Positions 7,528 to 15,847 of a stretch of 64,000 nucleotides of DNA are shown here, piece after piece. The position numbers and the translations under genes were made by a program. This DNA comes from an uncultured Oscillibacter sp. GTDB taxonomy: Bacteria > Bacillota > Clostridia > Oscillospirales > Oscillospiraceae. The DNA lies in the NCBI GenBank assembly GCA_900544615.1, contig UQVS01000008.1, positions 1 to 64,000 on the forward strand. The letters are read 5' to 3'. Below the pieces are notes generated by a model, which was not told the origin of the DNA, did no database searches, and saw only the letters and a program-made list of their open reading frames with translations. Position 1 is the stretch's first letter, and every line of letters starts with the position of its first letter.

Positions 7528-8112
7528 TTACAGCGCCGCCATGGCCGCGTTGACGCTGTTCTCACAGGAGCGCATGGCCAGAATGGTCTTTTCCATCAGC
7601 TCCTCCACAGGCCAGCCAAGACGCTCTGCGCCGGTGTTGATGACATCCCGTGAGCAGCCTGCGGCAAACTTCTTGTCCTTGTACTTCTTTTTCAGAGAGC
7701 TGACCTCCATATCCTGCACGGACTTGCTGGGGCGCATCCGGGCAGCGGCGCCGATCAGGCCCGTCAGCTCATCGGCGGCAAAAAGCACCTTCTCCATCTC
7801 ATGCTCCGGCTCCACATCGCAGCAGATCCCGTAGCCATGGGAGCAAACGGCGTGGATCAGCTCCTCGGAGCAGCCGATCTCCCGCAGAAGCTCCGGGGCC
7901 TTGATGCAGTGCTGCTCCGGCCATTTTTCAAAGTCCACATCGTGGAGCAGTCCCACGGTGGCCCAGAAATCGGCGTCCTCGCCGTACCCCAGTTCGTTGG
8001 CATACCACCGCATGGTGCCCTCCACCGTCAATCCGTGCTGGATGTGAAAGGGTTCCTTGTTGTACTTTTTCAGAAGCGCCAGGGCTTCTTCTCTGGCAGG
8101 GCAGGCTTTCAT
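7528..8112 (-). CDS. HD-domain hydrolase
   Basis: This 194-residue soluble protein carries the HD metal-binding signature GLLHDVDF with His57-Asp58, and downstream histidines in AVCSHGYG and the DEL motif in AADELTGL. This small-HD family is widespread in Firmicutes and usually annotated as a predicted phosphohydrolase; no substrate can be assigned. It lies 26 bases downstream of the DUF2461 gene on the same strand and is probably cotranscribed with it. Confidence 0.85.
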   Translation of the reverse strand: MKACPAREEALALLKKYNKEPFHIQHGLTVEGTMRWYANELGYGEDADFWATVGLLHDVDFEKWPEQHCIKAPELLREIGCSEELIHAVCSHGYGICCDVEPEHEMEKVLFAADELTGLIGAAARMRPSKSVQDMEVSSLKKKYKDKKFAAGCSRDVINTGAERLGWPVEELMEKTILAMRSCENSVNAAMAAL

Positions 8113-8138
8113 TTCATATCTCTCCTTTGATCGTCCGC

Positions 8139-8822
8139 TTATTTCAATGTCTCCGGCTCCGGGTCGGAGGGCAGTGTCAGGAAATAGTCGTAATAGGGCA
8201 GCAGGAACTCATAGCCCCTCTTGATCCGATCCACCACATCCCGGCAGAACAGCTCGTCCGTCAGCTTGTCCTCATGGGTGATGCCGATGGACTTCAGCTG
8301 AAACCACGGCTCCAGCAGTTCTGACGGCGCACCGGCCTTGGGCCGCTTGTAGGTATTGCCGCTCAGAGTGAATTCCGTCTGGTCGTGCAGGGCGCGGGTC
8401 AGCTTTTCTATGGGCTTGGGGTCCCGCTGGATCCGGGCGCGGAGCTTGGCCATATCCATAGGGCGGGCCATCCAGCAGCTCATGCCGTACCCCCAGTAGT
8501 CCGGCCCCAGCTCAAACCAGAAGGTAGGCCGGGTAGTCCAGTCCTCCGCAGGGCGTTCCACGCAGAACCACAGGTGATCCTTGTAGGGGCCGCGGCCATG
8601 GAGCCGCCGGGCGTCCCGGTAAATCCGGGTCACTTTGCACACCATGGGGTCATCCGGCCGCTTTTCCGAAAGGAATTCATAAATTTCCCCGCCCAGCTCC
8701 TTCATGGGGTTGTAAAATTCTTTCTGATAAATCTCCTTGTGGGCTTCAAACCATGGGCGCTCGTTGTTGAAGCGAATCCCCCACATGAAGTCCACCGTAG
8801 CATCGGTAAATCCGGTAAACAT
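8139..8822 (-). CDS. DUF2461 family protein
   Basis: This 227-residue protein matches the DUF2461 (TIGR02453) family over its whole length. Features include the N-terminal FNNERPWFEAHKE block, VTRIYRDARR, and FWFELGPDYWGYGMS. The biochemical role of the family is not established. A promoter lies at 8857-8886 and the HD-hydrolase gene follows, suggesting a two-gene operon. Confidence 0.85.
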   Translation of the reverse strand: MFTGFTDATVDFMWGIRFNNERPWFEAHKEIYQKEFYNPMKELGGEIYEFLSEKRPDDPMVCKVTRIYRDARRLHGRGPYKDHLWFCVERPAEDWTTRPTFWFELGPDYWGYGMSCWMARPMDMAKLRARIQRDPKPIEKLTRALHDQTEFTLSGNTYKRPKAGAPSELLEPWFQLKSIGITHEDKLTDELFCRDVVDRIKRGYEFLLPYYDYFLTLPSDPEPETLK

Positions 8823-8856
8823 GGTTTTCCTCGCAATCGTTTTTCATACTGCGGCT

Positions 8857-8886
8857 ATTGTAGCACAGCCGCCTGCGGCAGCGCAA
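8857..8886 (-). promoter_or_regulatory. Possible promoter of the DUF2461-HD pair
   Basis: On the minus strand TTGCGC (8881-8886), 18 bases, TACAAT (8857-8862). The -35 is weak. Confidence 0.45.
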
Positions 8887-9016
8887 CAGGAAAACTGTAC
8901 AATTCCCACCTGCTTAATGGGATTTTCAGCAATCGCGCCGCCGGTTCATACCTGCGCGGCGCACGGCGCATCGATCCCGAAGCGCTCCTGCCAGCGCCGC
9001 AGGCCGTTTCTGCGCA

Positions 9017-9048
9017 AAAAAACTCCGGCCCATGGGCCGGAGTTTTTT
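9017..9048 (-). terminator. Bidirectional terminator after rpmA
   Basis: Perfect 15-bp stem (9017-9031, 9034-9048) with GC core CTCCGGCCC and A/T runs on both sides. On the minus strand it ends the rplU-prp-rpmA transcript. Confidence 0.92.
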
Positions 9049-9059
9049 ATCCTTGCAGA

Positions 9060-9341
9060 TTATTCTGCGGCATAGACGGAAGCCTGCTTCCGATCCTTGC
9101 CCAGACGCTCAAAGCGCAGGGTGCCGTCCACCTTGGCAAACAGGGTGTCATCGGTGCCGATGCCCACGTTGGTGCCGGGATGGATCTTGGTGCCGCGCTG
9201 GCGAACCAGAATGTTGCCGGCCTTGACGAACTGGCCGTCTGCACGCTTGGCGCCCAGACGCTTGGAGTTGGAGTCACGACCGTTCTTGGTGGAGCCGCCG
9301 CCCTTCTTATGGGCGAAGAACTGCAAACCGATCATCATCAT
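9060..9341 (-). CDS. rpmA: 50S ribosomal protein L27 with cleavable N-terminus
   Basis: L27 reaches into the peptidyl-transferase centre of the 50S subunit. The 93-residue protein starts IGLQFF-AHKKGGGSTKNGRDS. As in other Firmicutes, the first nine residues (ending LQFF) form an extension that must be removed by Prp to expose the functional AHKKGG end. The protease gene is immediately upstream, and rplU before that, the standard order. The terminator follows at 9017-9048. Confidence 0.97.
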   Translation of the reverse strand: MMMIGLQFFAHKKGGGSTKNGRDSNSKRLGAKRADGQFVKAGNILVRQRGTKIHPGTNVGIGTDDTLFAKVDGTLRFERLGKDRKQASVYAAE

Positions 9342-9380
9342 GATAAAGGACCATCCTTTCTTAGAGATTTCAGGGAGGAT

Positions 9381-9713
9381 TTACTCCTCCTCCAGAACTT
9401 CGACGTTTTCAGGATACTCGTCATGGAGCTGGGTGAAGTAGACCATCATGCCCGTCAATAGCGCCTGACAGGTACTCTCCGCCGTCTGGCCGAGGCTTCC
9501 TGGCAGATGGAGGGAAATGGATGCGTCACTCTCCCGCACCTTCACGGTGGCCGCCAGTCCCAGCACATCGTTCACCGTGGCTTCCGCCAGACGAACGGCA
9601 CTGGTAATCGCCGCGCAGACAATGTCCGCACCGGCTTCGGCATATCCGCTGTGGCCCTTGACTTCAAAGCCGGTCACGCGGCTGCCCTGACTGTAGAAGG
9701 TGATGGTGGTCAT
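9381..9713 (-). CDS. prp: Ribosomal-processing cysteine protease Prp
   Basis: This 110-residue protein has the family signature GHSGYAEAGADIVCAAITS, giving a catalytic pair His21 and Cys33. It cleaves the L27 N-terminal extension after LQFF, a sequence present in the neighbouring rpmA product. It sits between rplU (two-base gap) and rpmA, as in Staphylococcus and Bacillus. Confidence 0.95.
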   Translation of the reverse strand: MTTITFYSQGSRVTGFEVKGHSGYAEAGADIVCAAITSAVRLAEATVNDVLGLAATVKVRESDASISLHLPGSLGQTAESTCQALLTGMMVYFTQLHDEYPENVEVLEEE

Positions 9714-9715
9714 GC

Positions 9716-10027
9716 TCAGACGGAGATCTTGCCGATCTCAACCTTAGTGTAAGGCTGACGATGGCCCTGACGCTTGCGGTAACCCTTCTTGGGATTATAC
9801 TTGAAGATGCGGATCTTCTTGCCCTTGCCGTTCTTCACGATCTTGGCCTCCACGGAAGCGCCCTCCACAACGGGGGTGCCGAAGGTAGCCTTCTCACCGT
9901 CGATGATGGCCAGGACCTGCTCGAACTTCACGGTATCGCCAGCCTCGTTGTCCAGCTTCTCGATGTAGATCACATCGCCCTCGGACACCTTGTACTGCTT
10001 GCCGCCAGTCACGATAATTGCGTTCAT
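9716..10027 (-). CDS. rplU: 50S ribosomal protein L21
   Basis: L21 is a 23S rRNA-binding protein. The product is 103 residues when started at ATG 10027, beginning MNAIIVTGGKQYKV, which matches the family start. AAGGAG lies eight to nine bases before it. The open frame begins six codons earlier, but that start would place the ribosome-binding site inside the gene. It is the first gene of the rplU-prp-rpmA operon. Confidence 0.96.
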   Translation of the reverse strand: MNAIIVTGGKQYKVSEGDVIYIEKLDNEAGDTVKFEQVLAIIDGEKATFGTPVVEGASVEAKIVKNGKGKKIRIFKYNPKKGYRKRQGHRQPYTKVEIGKISV

Positions 10028-10110
10028 TTGTTTCAACTCCTTCATTACGGGCTCGCTGTCGGGGGCGGCGCGCAGGGCGCACTTACAGACCCATTCAAAG
10101 CGGCTCTATT

Positions 10111-10139
10111 ATTATATCTGCGGACAGTCTGCTTGTCAA
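10111..10139 (-). promoter_or_regulatory. rplU operon promoter
   Basis: On the minus strand TTGACA (10134-10139), 17 bases, TATAAT (10111-10116), both perfect. The ~75-base GC-rich leader could hold an L21-type autoregulatory structure, but I cannot identify one. Confidence 0.9.
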
Positions 10140-10249
10140 CGGTTTTTGTCAAAAAATAATTTGTTTTTTTTGCATTTTTGGAGGAATAACCCATCAGAAG
10201 TCTGGAAAAACTATGCTCTGTACGCAGACTGTGAAAGGAGGTTCGTTCC

Positions 10250-10336
10250 ATGCAGGAGAAAAATCGGGAAACCAATCAGAAAAATGCCCAGAAGGATCCC
10301 AGCGAGCAGAAGAACCAGAAGAACGACCGTAAGTAA
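10250..10336 (+). CDS. 28-residue hydrophilic Asn/Gln/Lys-rich protein
   Basis: ATG 10250 follows AAAGGAGG (about 10234-10241) and the frame ends TAA at 10336, 14 bases before a strong terminator. Most residues are N, Q, K, E, D, S or R, with no hydrophobic segment, so the product should be unfolded and soluble. Very small hydrophilic proteins of this look are common in sporulating Clostridia and some are spore proteins, but no family can be assigned. No clear sigma-A promoter was found upstream. Confidence 0.6.
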   Translation: MQEKNRETNQKNAQKDPSEQKNQKNDRK

Positions 10337-10350
10337 GCGTTTCTTTGCAA

Positions 10351-10378
10351 ACAGGCCCGGACAAAAGTCCGGGCCTGT
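10351..10378. terminator. Convergent terminator between the small ORF and fhs
   Basis: Perfect 12-bp stem ACAGGCCCGGAC/GTCCGGGCCTGT with an AAAA loop. It can serve the small ORF (plus) and the pur-fhs operon (minus); T-runs are short on both sides. Confidence 0.7.
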
Positions 10379-10460
10379 CTGCTGCGCGGCAAAACGCCTG
10401 CCGCAGCGCAGGATCTGCCTGATTGGCCGCCGGAAACCGCCTTACATATGGCAGACCGGA

Positions 10461-12131
10461 TCAGAACAGGCCGGTGATGACCCCGTTCTCGTCCACGTCG
10501 ATTTTCTCGGCGGCAGGAACTTTGGGCAGGCCCGGCATGGTCATGATGTCGCCGGTGAGAGCCACGATGAAGCCGGCACCGGCGCTGACCTTCAGATTCC
10601 GCACCGTGACGGTGAAATTCTCAGGCGCACCCAGCAGCGTGGGATCGTCCGACAGGGAATACTGGGTCTTGGCCATGCAGATAGGCAGATCTCCAAAGCC
10701 CAGCTCCGCAAGCTGCTGCGCCTGCTTCCGGGCATTGGGCGTCAGCACTGCCTGTGCGCCGCCGTAAACCCGGCGCACAATGGCGTTGAGCTTTTCCGTC
10801 AGGGGCGCATCATCCGGATAAGCGAAGGAAAACGCCTCCGGCCGGGACGCTTCGCACAGCCGCACCACTTCCTCTGCCAGCGCCATGCCGCCCTCGCCGC
10901 CCTTGGCCCACACCTCGGACCGCACGGCGTTGACGCCCAGCTCCCGGCATTTGTCCTCCACCAGCTGAAGTTCGGCTTCCGTATCGGTGGGGAATGCGTT
11001 GACAGCCACCACGCAGGGCAGATGGAAGGTGTTCTGAATGGTATCCACATGATGGAGCAGATTGGGCAGGCCTTTTTCCAGCGCGTCCAGATTTTCCGTG
11101 TTCAGCTCCGCCTTGGCTGCGCCGCCGTGGTGCTTCAAGGCCCGGACGGTGGCCACAACCACCACGGCGCTGGGCTTCAGTCCTGCCAGACGGCACTTGA
11201 TGTCCAGGAATTTCTCCGCGCCCAGATCTGCGCCGAATCCGGCCTCGGTCACGGCATAGTCTCCCAGACGCAGAGCCATCCGGGTGGCGGTAACTGAATT
11301 GCAGCCGTGGGCGATGTTGGCAAAGGGACCGCCGTGGACGAAGGCAGGGGTTCCCTCCAGCGTCTGAACCAGATTGGGCTTCAGGGCGTCCTTCAAAAGA
11401 GCGGTCATGGCGCCCTCCGCCTTCAGGTCGTGAGCGGTGACGGGCTTCCCGTCATAGGTGTAGGCCACCACCATCCGTCCCAGCCGGGCTTTCAGGTCGG
11501 GGATGTCCGACGCAAGGCACAGCACCGCCATGACCTCGCTGGCCACGGTGATATCAAAGCCGTCCTCCCGCGGAACGCCCTGCATCCGGCCTCCCAGACC
11601 GTCCACAATGTGGCGGAGCTGGCGGTCGTTCATGTCCACCGCCCGCTTCCATGTGATCTGCTTGGGGTCAATGCCCAGCGCGTTGCCCTGCTGAATGTGA
11701 TTATCCAGCATGGCGGCCAGCAGGTTGTTGGCCGCGCCGATGGCGTGGAAATCGCCGGTGAAATGGAGGTTGATGTCCTCCATAGGCACCACCTGCGCGT
11801 AGCCGCCGCCGGCTGCGCCGCCCTTGACGCCGAACACCGGCCCCAGAGAGGGTTCCCGGAGGGCGGCAATGGCGTTTTTGCCCAGCCGCCGCAGGCCGTC
11901 GGTCAGACCGACGGTGGTGGTGGTCTTGCCCTCGCCTGCGGGCGTGGGATTGATGGCCGTCACCAAAATCAGCTTGCCGTCCGGGCGCTTGCTGTCCCGT
12001 AGCAGGCGGTAATCCACCTTGGCCTTATAGCGGCCATAGCACTCCAGATACTGCTCCTCAACCCCGGCCAGCGCGGCGATCTCCGTGATGGGCCGCATCC
12101 GGCACTGCTGGGCAATTTCAATATCAGTCAT
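10461..12131 (-). CDS. fhs: Formate-tetrahydrofolate ligase
   Basis: This enzyme makes 10-formyl-THF from formate, THF and ATP. The 556-residue protein has the P-loop-like NPTPAGEGKT at residues 61-70 and the conserved GGAAGGGYAQVVPMEDINLHF region. It is the last gene of the purine operon, 29 bases after purL. With the FNT channel in the same operon it can supply the formyl donor for PurN and PurH. Confidence 0.97.
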   Translation of the reverse strand: MTDIEIAQQCRMRPITEIAALAGVEEQYLECYGRYKAKVDYRLLRDSKRPDGKLILVTAINPTPAGEGKTTTTVGLTDGLRRLGKNAIAALREPSLGPVFGVKGGAAGGGYAQVVPMEDINLHFTGDFHAIGAANNLLAAMLDNHIQQGNALGIDPKQITWKRAVDMNDRQLRHIVDGLGGRMQGVPREDGFDITVASEVMAVLCLASDIPDLKARLGRMVVAYTYDGKPVTAHDLKAEGAMTALLKDALKPNLVQTLEGTPAFVHGGPFANIAHGCNSVTATRMALRLGDYAVTEAGFGADLGAEKFLDIKCRLAGLKPSAVVVVATVRALKHHGGAAKAELNTENLDALEKGLPNLLHHVDTIQNTFHLPCVVAVNAFPTDTEAELQLVEDKCRELGVNAVRSEVWAKGGEGGMALAEEVVRLCEASRPEAFSFAYPDDAPLTEKLNAIVRRVYGGAQAVLTPNARKQAQQLAELGFGDLPICMAKTQYSLSDDPTLLGAPENFTVTVRNLKVSAGAGFIVALTGDIMTMPGLPKVPAAEKIDVDENGVITGLF

Positions 12132-12160
12132 CTTCTCAGAATCCTCCCTTACATCTCAGA

Positions 12161-15100
12161 TCAGTCAAAATACTTCTTTGCGGAAGCAAACAGCTTCATA
12201 TCATACACGCCGCTGATATTTCTGTAAATACCGTCGGCAATGCGCTCGGAATGGCCCATTTTTCCCAGCACGCGGCCGTCCGGGGAGGTTATGCCCTCCA
12301 CAGCCCAGGCGGAACCGTTGGGGTTCACGTCCACATCCATGCTGGGAACGCCGTTCAGATCCACATACTGCGTTGTGATCTGGCCGTTGGCCGCCAGCTT
12401 TTCCAGTAGCTCCGGGCGGCACAGGAACCGGCCCTCGCCATGGGAAATGGGAACCGTATAGACGTCGCCCACCTCGGTGCCTGCCAGCCACGGGGACTTG
12501 TTGGAGGCGATCCGGGTACGTACCAGACGGGACTGGTGGCGGCTGATGGTGTTGAACGTCAGCGTGGGGCAGGCATCGTCCGTGTCGATGATCTCGCCGA
12601 AGGGAACCAGTCCCAGCTTGATCAGCGCCTGAAAACCGTTGCAGATGCCGAGCATTAGGCCGTCTCTGTTTTTCAGCAGATCCATGGTGGCGTCCCGCAC
12701 CTCCGGGTTGCGGAAAAATGCGGTGATAAATTTGGCGGAGCCGTCCGGCTCGTCGCCGCCGGAGAAGCCGCCGGGGACAAAGATGATCTGGCTCTTCCGG
12801 GCCGCCTGTGCAAATCGGCTGACCGAATCGGCCACGCCCTGCGGAGACTGGTTGTTCATCACAAGGATCTCAGGGGCCAGTCCGGCCCGCCGGACAGCCC
12901 GCGCAGAATCATATTCGCAGTTGGTGCCGGGGAACACGGGGATCAGGACTCTGGGAACCGCCGCCCCCACCTTGGGGGTCACGCGGGACACCGCCGGGGC
13001 GGAGAGAACCGGGACCGGCGTTTCATCCGCCGCGGTACGGGTGGGATAGACGGTTTCCAGAACTTCTTCATTCAGCCGCAGCAGTTCGGCAATGGAGGCC
13101 GTGTCCTCCCCGATGGTGATGACCGGCTCCGCAGTGGTAACACCCAGCTTCACAGCGCAGTCCACATCCTCCGTCAGTTCCGCCACAATGGCGCCGGGAC
13201 GCAGGGTATTCCAGTCAAGGGCGGCAGTTTCCGCGGTGAAGCCGATCTCATTGCCGAAGGACATCTTCATGACCGCTTCCGCAAGGCCGTTTTCCACGGC
13301 CCACGCGGCCTTCACCCGGCCGTTCAGCGCCAGCGCGTGAAGCTCCTCCCACGCGCGCTTTGTGCTTTCGGCATCCGTACCGGCAAAGAGGTAAACAGGG
13401 TGTCCAGCCTCCTTGAATTCGGGAGACAGCACCTCGCCGGTTTTCAGGGGGGCAATGGCAAAGGAGATCAGCGTGGGCGGCACGTCCAGATCCAAAAAGG
13501 TGCCGGACATGGAGTCCTTGCCGCCGATGGCGGCAGCGCCCAGCTCCAGCTGTGCGTCCACCGTACCCAGAAGGGCCGCAAAGGGCTTGCCCCAGCGCTC
13601 CGGCTCGCTGCGGAGCTTTTCAAAGAACTCCTGGAACGTCAGGTAGGCTTTCCGATAATCAGCGCCGGCAGCAGCCAGCTTTGCCATGGAGGTATAAACG
13701 GCGTTGTATGCGCCGGTATAGGGGTCTGTGCAGGTCTGCTCCGGGTCGCAGCCCCACGCCATCACGCTGGCCTGATCGGTTTCTTCGCCGGGCAGCACCG
13801 GGAACACCGCAGCCATGGCCTGAGCAGGCGTGCGCTGGTTTTTTCCGCCGAAAGGCATCAGGATGGAGCCTGCGCCGATGGTACTGTCAAACCGCTCCGT
13901 CAGTCCCCGGCGGGAGGCGCTCTTCAGGCTGCCTGCCATCTCCCGCAGAGAGGTAAACTGCGCTTTTTCCAGAGGGGTGCGGTCTTTCCGAGCCACGCGT
14001 ACCTCCGCGTGCTTCACAGCGCCGTTGGTGTTCAGGAACGCGCGGGAGAGGTCGGCAATGACGGTGCCGTTCCACTCCATGACCATCCGGGGGCTTTCCG
14101 TGACCACGGCCACCTGATAAGCCTCCAGATTTTCCGCTTCGGCGGCTGCAATGAACTTTGCCGCGTCCTCTGGGGCCACCACCACAGCCATCCGCTCCTG
14201 AGATTCGGAAATAGCCAGCTCCGTGCCGTCCAGACCATCGTACTTCTTGCGGACGGCATCCAGATTGATCTTCAGACCGTCTGCCAGCTCGCCGATGGCC
14301 ACGGACACGCCGCCTGCGCCAAAATCGTTGCAGCGCTTGATGAGCCGGGTGACATCCCCGTTGCGGAACAGGCGCTGGATCTTCCGCTCCTCCGGGGCGT
14401 TGCCCTTCTGCACCTCGGAAGCCATGGTGCTGAGGGATTTCAGGTTGTGGCTCTTGGAGGAGCCGGTTGCGCCGCCGATGCCGTCCCGGCCGGTGCGGCC
14501 GCCCAGCAGGATCACCACATCGCCGGGGACAGGGGCTTCCCGCCGGACGTTGCAGGCCGGTGCGGCGGCTACCACCGCGCCGCATTCCAGCCGCTTGGCA
14601 ACATAGCCAGGGTGATACAGCTCCGCCACATGGCCGGTGGCAAGGCCGATCTGATTGCCGTAGGAAGAATAGCCCGCCGCCGCAGTCTGGCACAGCTTCC
14701 GCTGTGGCAGCTTGCCGGGCAGGGTCTGATCCAGCGGTGCGCGGGGGTCTCCCGCTCCCGTGACCCTCATGGCCTGATGCACATAAGCCCGGCCGGACAG
14801 AGGATCACGGATGCAGCCGCCGATGCAGGTGGCCGCGCCTCCGAAGGGTTCGATCTCTGTGGGATGGTTATGGGTCTCATTTTTGAACATCAGCAGCCAG
14901 TCCTGTGTCTGGCCGTTGACATCCGCTTTCACATGGATGGAGCAGGCGTTGATCTCCTCGCTCTCGTCCAGTTCCGGCAGCATCCCCCGCTTTTTCAGGA
15001 CTTTTGCGCCAATGGTGGCCAGATCCATCAAGGTCTGGGGACGTTTTGCCGCCTTTTCCGCGCCGTAGACCTCCACGCGGGCATCCAGATAGCGCCGGTA

Positions 15101-15832
15101 GGCGGCCTCAATGGCCTCGTCGTGGATCTCCACCCGGTCAAGATGGGTGGAGAAAGTGGTGTGGCGGCAGTGGTCGGACCAGTAGGTATCCACCACCCGG
15201 ATCTCGGTAATGGTGGGATCCCGCCGCTCCTCATCCCGGAAATAGGCCTGCAAAAACTTCAGATCGTCCAGATCCATGGCAAGGCCCAGATCTTCCCGCA
15301 GGGCGTCCAGTCCGGCGGCGTCCATGGCGGTAAAGCCAGTGATGGTGCGGACGGAGGTGGGAACCGTGTACTCCATCCGCAGGGTTTCCGGCAGATCCAG
15401 AGACGCCTCCCGGCTCTCCACCGGGTTGATGACATACTGCTTGACAGCTTCCAGCTCCTGCGGGGTCAGCGTCCCCTCCAGCGCGTAGACTCTGGCCGTC
15501 CGCACAGCGGGGCGCTCCCCCTGAGAGAGAATCTGGATGCACTGGGCGGCGGAATCCGCCCGCTGGTCAAATTGACCCGGCAGATACTCCACCGCAAACA
15601 CCGCGTCACCCTGAGGGACCTGATCGGTCACGAGATCCAGCTGCGGCTCGGAGAGCACCGTTTTCACGGCGTAATCAAACAGCTCCCGGCTGATCCCCTC
15701 CAGATCGTAGCGGTTGTACAGCCGCAGACCTGTCAGGGAACGGATGCCGAGGAACGCCCGCAGATCATGCTGCAAAGCGCGGGCCTCGTTGGCCAGCTCC
15801 GCTTTTTTCTCTACATAAACTCTGTAAACCAT
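12161..15832 (-). CDS. purL: Phosphoribosylformylglycinamidine synthase, single-chain
   Basis: This enzyme converts FGAR and glutamine to FGAM. The 1223-residue protein is the large single-chain form: a PurS-like and linker N-terminus, two PurM-like AIRS halves in the centre, and a C-terminal class I glutaminase. The nucleophile Cys1064 lies in GICNGFQ and the catalytic His in the C-terminal half. Fifteen bases separate it from purD. Length and arrangement match the clostridial single-chain subgroup rather than the Bacillus PurS/Q/L complex. Confidence 0.96.
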   Translation of the reverse strand: MVYRVYVEKKAELANEARALQHDLRAFLGIRSLTGLRLYNRYDLEGISRELFDYAVKTVLSEPQLDLVTDQVPQGDAVFAVEYLPGQFDQRADSAAQCIQILSQGERPAVRTARVYALEGTLTPQELEAVKQYVINPVESREASLDLPETLRMEYTVPTSVRTITGFTAMDAAGLDALREDLGLAMDLDDLKFLQAYFRDEERRDPTITEIRVVDTYWSDHCRHTTFSTHLDRVEIHDEAIEAAYRRYLDARVEVYGAEKAAKRPQTLMDLATIGAKVLKKRGMLPELDESEEINACSIHVKADVNGQTQDWLLMFKNETHNHPTEIEPFGGAATCIGGCIRDPLSGRAYVHQAMRVTGAGDPRAPLDQTLPGKLPQRKLCQTAAAGYSSYGNQIGLATGHVAELYHPGYVAKRLECGAVVAAAPACNVRREAPVPGDVVILLGGRTGRDGIGGATGSSKSHNLKSLSTMASEVQKGNAPEERKIQRLFRNGDVTRLIKRCNDFGAGGVSVAIGELADGLKINLDAVRKKYDGLDGTELAISESQERMAVVVAPEDAAKFIAAAEAENLEAYQVAVVTESPRMVMEWNGTVIADLSRAFLNTNGAVKHAEVRVARKDRTPLEKAQFTSLREMAGSLKSASRRGLTERFDSTIGAGSILMPFGGKNQRTPAQAMAAVFPVLPGEETDQASVMAWGCDPEQTCTDPYTGAYNAVYTSMAKLAAAGADYRKAYLTFQEFFEKLRSEPERWGKPFAALLGTVDAQLELGAAAIGGKDSMSGTFLDLDVPPTLISFAIAPLKTGEVLSPEFKEAGHPVYLFAGTDAESTKRAWEELHALALNGRVKAAWAVENGLAEAVMKMSFGNEIGFTAETAALDWNTLRPGAIVAELTEDVDCAVKLGVTTAEPVITIGEDTASIAELLRLNEEVLETVYPTRTAADETPVPVLSAPAVSRVTPKVGAAVPRVLIPVFPGTNCEYDSARAVRRAGLAPEILVMNNQSPQGVADSVSRFAQAARKSQIIFVPGGFSGGDEPDGSAKFITAFFRNPEVRDATMDLLKNRDGLMLGICNGFQALIKLGLVPFGEIIDTDDACPTLTFNTISRHQSRLVRTRIASNKSPWLAGTEVGDVYTVPISHGEGRFLCRPELLEKLAANGQITTQYVDLNGVPSMDVDVNPNGSAWAVEGITSPDGRVLGKMGHSERIADGIYRNISGVYDMKLFASAKKYFD

Positions 15833-15847
15833 GGGTGGTGTCTCCCT

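Noticed and set aside
8887..9016. Possible gene remnant on the minus strand between the DUF2461 gene and rpmA
   Set aside because: A short frame reads plausibly (RWQERFGIDAP) but is only about 25 codons, with no start, ribosome-binding site or recognised homolog.
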